Below are positions 6,771 through 8,153 of a stretch of DNA of 8,153 nt, in pieces. The stretch comes from an uncultured Lachnospiraceae bacterium (GTDB taxonomy: Bacteria > Bacillota_A > Clostridia > Lachnospirales > Lachnospiraceae). The notes below the pieces were generated by a model that was not told the DNA's origin, ran no database searches, and saw nothing but the letters and a program-made list of their open reading frames with translations. Location of the stretch: contig CACXGS010000288.1 in the NCBI GenBank assembly GCA_902767195.1, positions 1-8,153 on the forward strand, in the 5' to 3' direction. A program made the position numbers and the translations under genes. Each line of letters opens with the position of its first letter. Within the stretch, counting starts at the first letter, position 1.

Positions 6771-7781
6771 ATGGTTACGATCAAAGATATTTCCAAAGTA
6801 TGCGGTGTTTCTCCTGCAACTGTCAGCAAGGCGCTGAATGGCTATGGAGACATAAGTACGGAAACCATGGAAATGGTTCTCCGTACCGCAAAGGAGATGA
6901 ATTATCATCCCAATGCAGCCGCCCGGCTGCTGAAGACCAACCGTTCATATAACATCGGGGTTCTTTTTGTAGATGAGACTATGAGCGGTCTGACGCACCA
7001 GTATTTTTCTTCAATACTCAACAGCGTAAAGGAAGAGGCAGAGAAGAGAGGGTATGATATTACATTTATCAGTCAGAACCTGGGGAACCGGGACCTGACT
7101 TTTCTCGAACACTGCCGCTACCGTAATTGTGACGGGGTTGTGATTGCCTGTGTGGATTTTGAGAACCCGGCGGTTCTCGATCTTGTCCGGAGCAGCGTTC
7201 CGGTTGTCACTATTGATTATCTTTTCGATAATGTCAGTTCTGTAATGTCGGATAATGTGGAAGGCGGCTACGGCCTTACCTCTTATCTGATCAATCAGGG
7301 ACACCGCAAGATTGCATATATCCACGGGGAGCTGACCAATGTCACCCGTAAGAGGATCCAGGGTTTCTACAAGGCTTTATCTGATCATGGTATCAGTATA
7401 CCGGATGAATATCTTGTTCAGGGAAGCTTTAACAATCCCGCAGAATCCAGAAAGATGACTGCTTATCTGCTGGATCTGCCTGATCCGCCTACGGTAATTA
7501 TGTACCCTGATGATTACGCATATCTCGGGGGTGCAGCAGAGCTGGAGAAGAGAAATCTGTCAGTTCCGGATGATATCAGTGTTGCCGGATATGACGGAAT
7601 TCACCTGTCTCAGGTTCTTCGTCCCAAGCTGACTACCTGGTACCAGGATGCACCGCAGATTGGAAAAAGATCGGTAGAGAAGCTGGTTGAGGTGATTGAG
7701 AACAGAAGAATCAGTGAGGCGGAGCAAATTAAAGTGTCAGGAAAGCTGCTTGCCGGATACAGTGTCAAAAAGATCGACTAG
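6771..7781 (+). CDS. LacI-family transcriptional repressor of the cellobiose locus
   Basis: This 336-residue dimeric DNA-binding protein has an N-terminal helix-turn-helix (residues 4-24, IKDISKVCGVSPATVSKALN). The hinge region is HPNAAARLLKTNRS, where Leu54 is placed like the minor-groove-intercalating Leu of PurR. A periplasmic-binding-protein-like ligand domain (about 60-336) has the family landmarks NIGVLFVD, DGVVIACVDFE, VPVVTIDY, GHRKIAYIHGE, RKRIQGFYKAL, PDDISVAGYDG and LTTWYQD. The start at 6771 is supported by AAAGGAGG (6757-6764) 7 bases upstream and by the family's usual 'vTIkDIak' beginning. A frame extension to TTG at 6741 is not needed. The divergent phosphorylase gene, the paired operators and the following sugar-binding lipoprotein gene indicate local regulation of cellodextrin use. 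The inducer is probably cellobiose or a cellodextrin, by inference. Confidence 0.93.
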   Translation: MVTIKDISKVCGVSPATVSKALNGYGDISTETMEMVLRTAKEMNYHPNAAARLLKTNRSYNIGVLFVDETMSGLTHQYFSSILNSVKEEAEKRGYDITFISQNLGNRDLTFLEHCRYRNCDGVVIACVDFENPAVLDLVRSSVPVVTIDYLFDNVSSVMSDNVEGGYGLTSYLINQGHRKIAYIHGELTNVTRKRIQGFYKALSDHGISIPDEYLVQGSFNNPAESRKMTAYLLDLPDPPTVIMYPDDYAYLGGAAELEKRNLSVPDDISVAGYDGIHLSQVLRPKLTTWYQDAPQIGKRSVEKLVEVIENRRISEAEQIKVSGKLLAGYSVKKID

Positions 7782-7820
7782 TATCGTAACAATCGGACCA
7801 TTTTAAGAGGAGGAATTATA

Positions 7821-8153
7821 ATGAGGAAAAGTATCAAGAGTTTAATTACACTTGGCCTTGCAGGAATTATGGCTCTGTCCATGGTTGGCTGTGGCAGCTC
7901 CGCTCCCGCAGAGAATTCAACAGGTGCAGCAGCTGAGGGCGGCAAGGTCCTGAATATCTGGTGCTGGAATGATGAGTTCCAGAGCAGGTTCAATGATTAT
8001 TATCCCGGCGTTAAGGAAGTTGCAGAAGACAAGTCTACAACGACACTGGAAGACGGAACTACTGTTAAGTGGACCATCAACCCCAATGAGAACAACAACT
8101 ACCAGGATAAACTGGATGAAGCCCTTCTTAATCAGGAATCTGCTGCAGCAGAC
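7821..8153 (+). CDS. Sugar ABC transporter solute-binding lipoprotein (3' end outside window)
   Basis: The first 111 codons are present and open to the window edge. GGAGG (7809-7813) lies 7 bases before ATG. A lipoprotein signal peptide (MRKSIKSL, hydrophobic core to residue 20) ends in MVGC, with Cys24 the expected lipidation site. A small-residue linker follows, and then KVLNIWCWNDEFQSRF, the opening strand and helix typical of CUT1-type carbohydrate-binding proteins. The later NPNENNNYQDKLDEALLNQ fits the same family. It would capture oligosaccharide outside the membrane and pass it to permeases presumably encoded further right. It lies 39 bases after the LacI stop with no terminator between them, so they are probably co-transcribed. 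Cellobiose or cellodextrin as ligand is inferred from the neighbouring GH94 gene. Confidence 0.88.
   Translation, partial: MRKSIKSLITLGLAGIMALSMVGCGSSAPAENSTGAAAEGGKVLNIWCWNDEFQSRFNDYYPGVKEVAEDKSTTTLEDGTTVKWTINPNENNNYQDKLDEALLNQESAAAD

Noticed and set aside
7784..7790. TCGTAAC before the solute-binding protein gene as a third operator
   Set aside because: Only 7 bases match one half of O2, with no second half-site or central CpG, so it may be chance.
1..8153. CRISPR arrays, tRNA/rRNA genes, insertion sequences or phage genes
   Set aside because: No regularly spaced repeats, cloverleaf-like sequence, rRNA-like stretch, transposase motif or terminal inverted repeat was seen.

Overview
The window looks like chromosome from a Gram-positive Clostridia, most likely a gut Lachnospiraceae. 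The evidence is moderate G+C coding sequence separated by AT-rich spacers, strong AGGAGG-type ribosome binding sites, a lipoprotein solute-binding protein, a surface protein held by a C-terminal membrane helix, and a cellobiose phosphorylase closely resembling those of cellulolytic clostridia. This placement rests on sequence character and recalled family resemblance, not on a database search.

Left part (1-2673, all minus strand): an ABC-2 type export locus. Read in transcription order, it has a DrrA/NodI-like ATPase (2673-1831), a six-helix ABC-2 permease (1788-1057), and, after a 129-base spacer with its own possible -10 box, a second ATPase gene (927 to beyond base 1). This third gene is the oddest item in the window. 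Its ABC domain is preceded by about 207 residues made of a Phd/YefM antitoxin-like domain, a short coiled coil and a long acidic linker.

Middle (2674-4096): a 220-base divergent spacer, then a plus-strand gene (2894 or 2915 to 4039) for an exported, membrane-anchored protein. It has two diverged copies of a beta-rich domain that I read as NEAT-like / iron-transport-associated. A perfect 15-bp-stem terminator sits between it and the convergent gene, and can serve both strands.

Right part (4097-8153): a cellobiose/cellodextrin-use locus. Cellobiose phosphorylase (GH94, 6532-4097, minus) diverges from a LacI-family regulator (6771-7781, plus), which is followed 39 bases later by the start of a sugar ABC solute-binding lipoprotein (7821 to beyond 8153). 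The 238-base divergent spacer has one good promoter for each direction. Just downstream of each -10 box lies a copy of the same 18-bp LacI-type operator with a central CpG. The two copies are in opposite orientation and 167 bp apart. The simplest model is that the LacI protein represses both the phosphorylase and its own gene plus the importer, and a cellodextrin-derived ligand relieves this. Imported cellobiose would then be phosphorolysed to glucose 1-phosphate and glucose. The regulatory ligand and the sugar bound by the importer are inferred from context.
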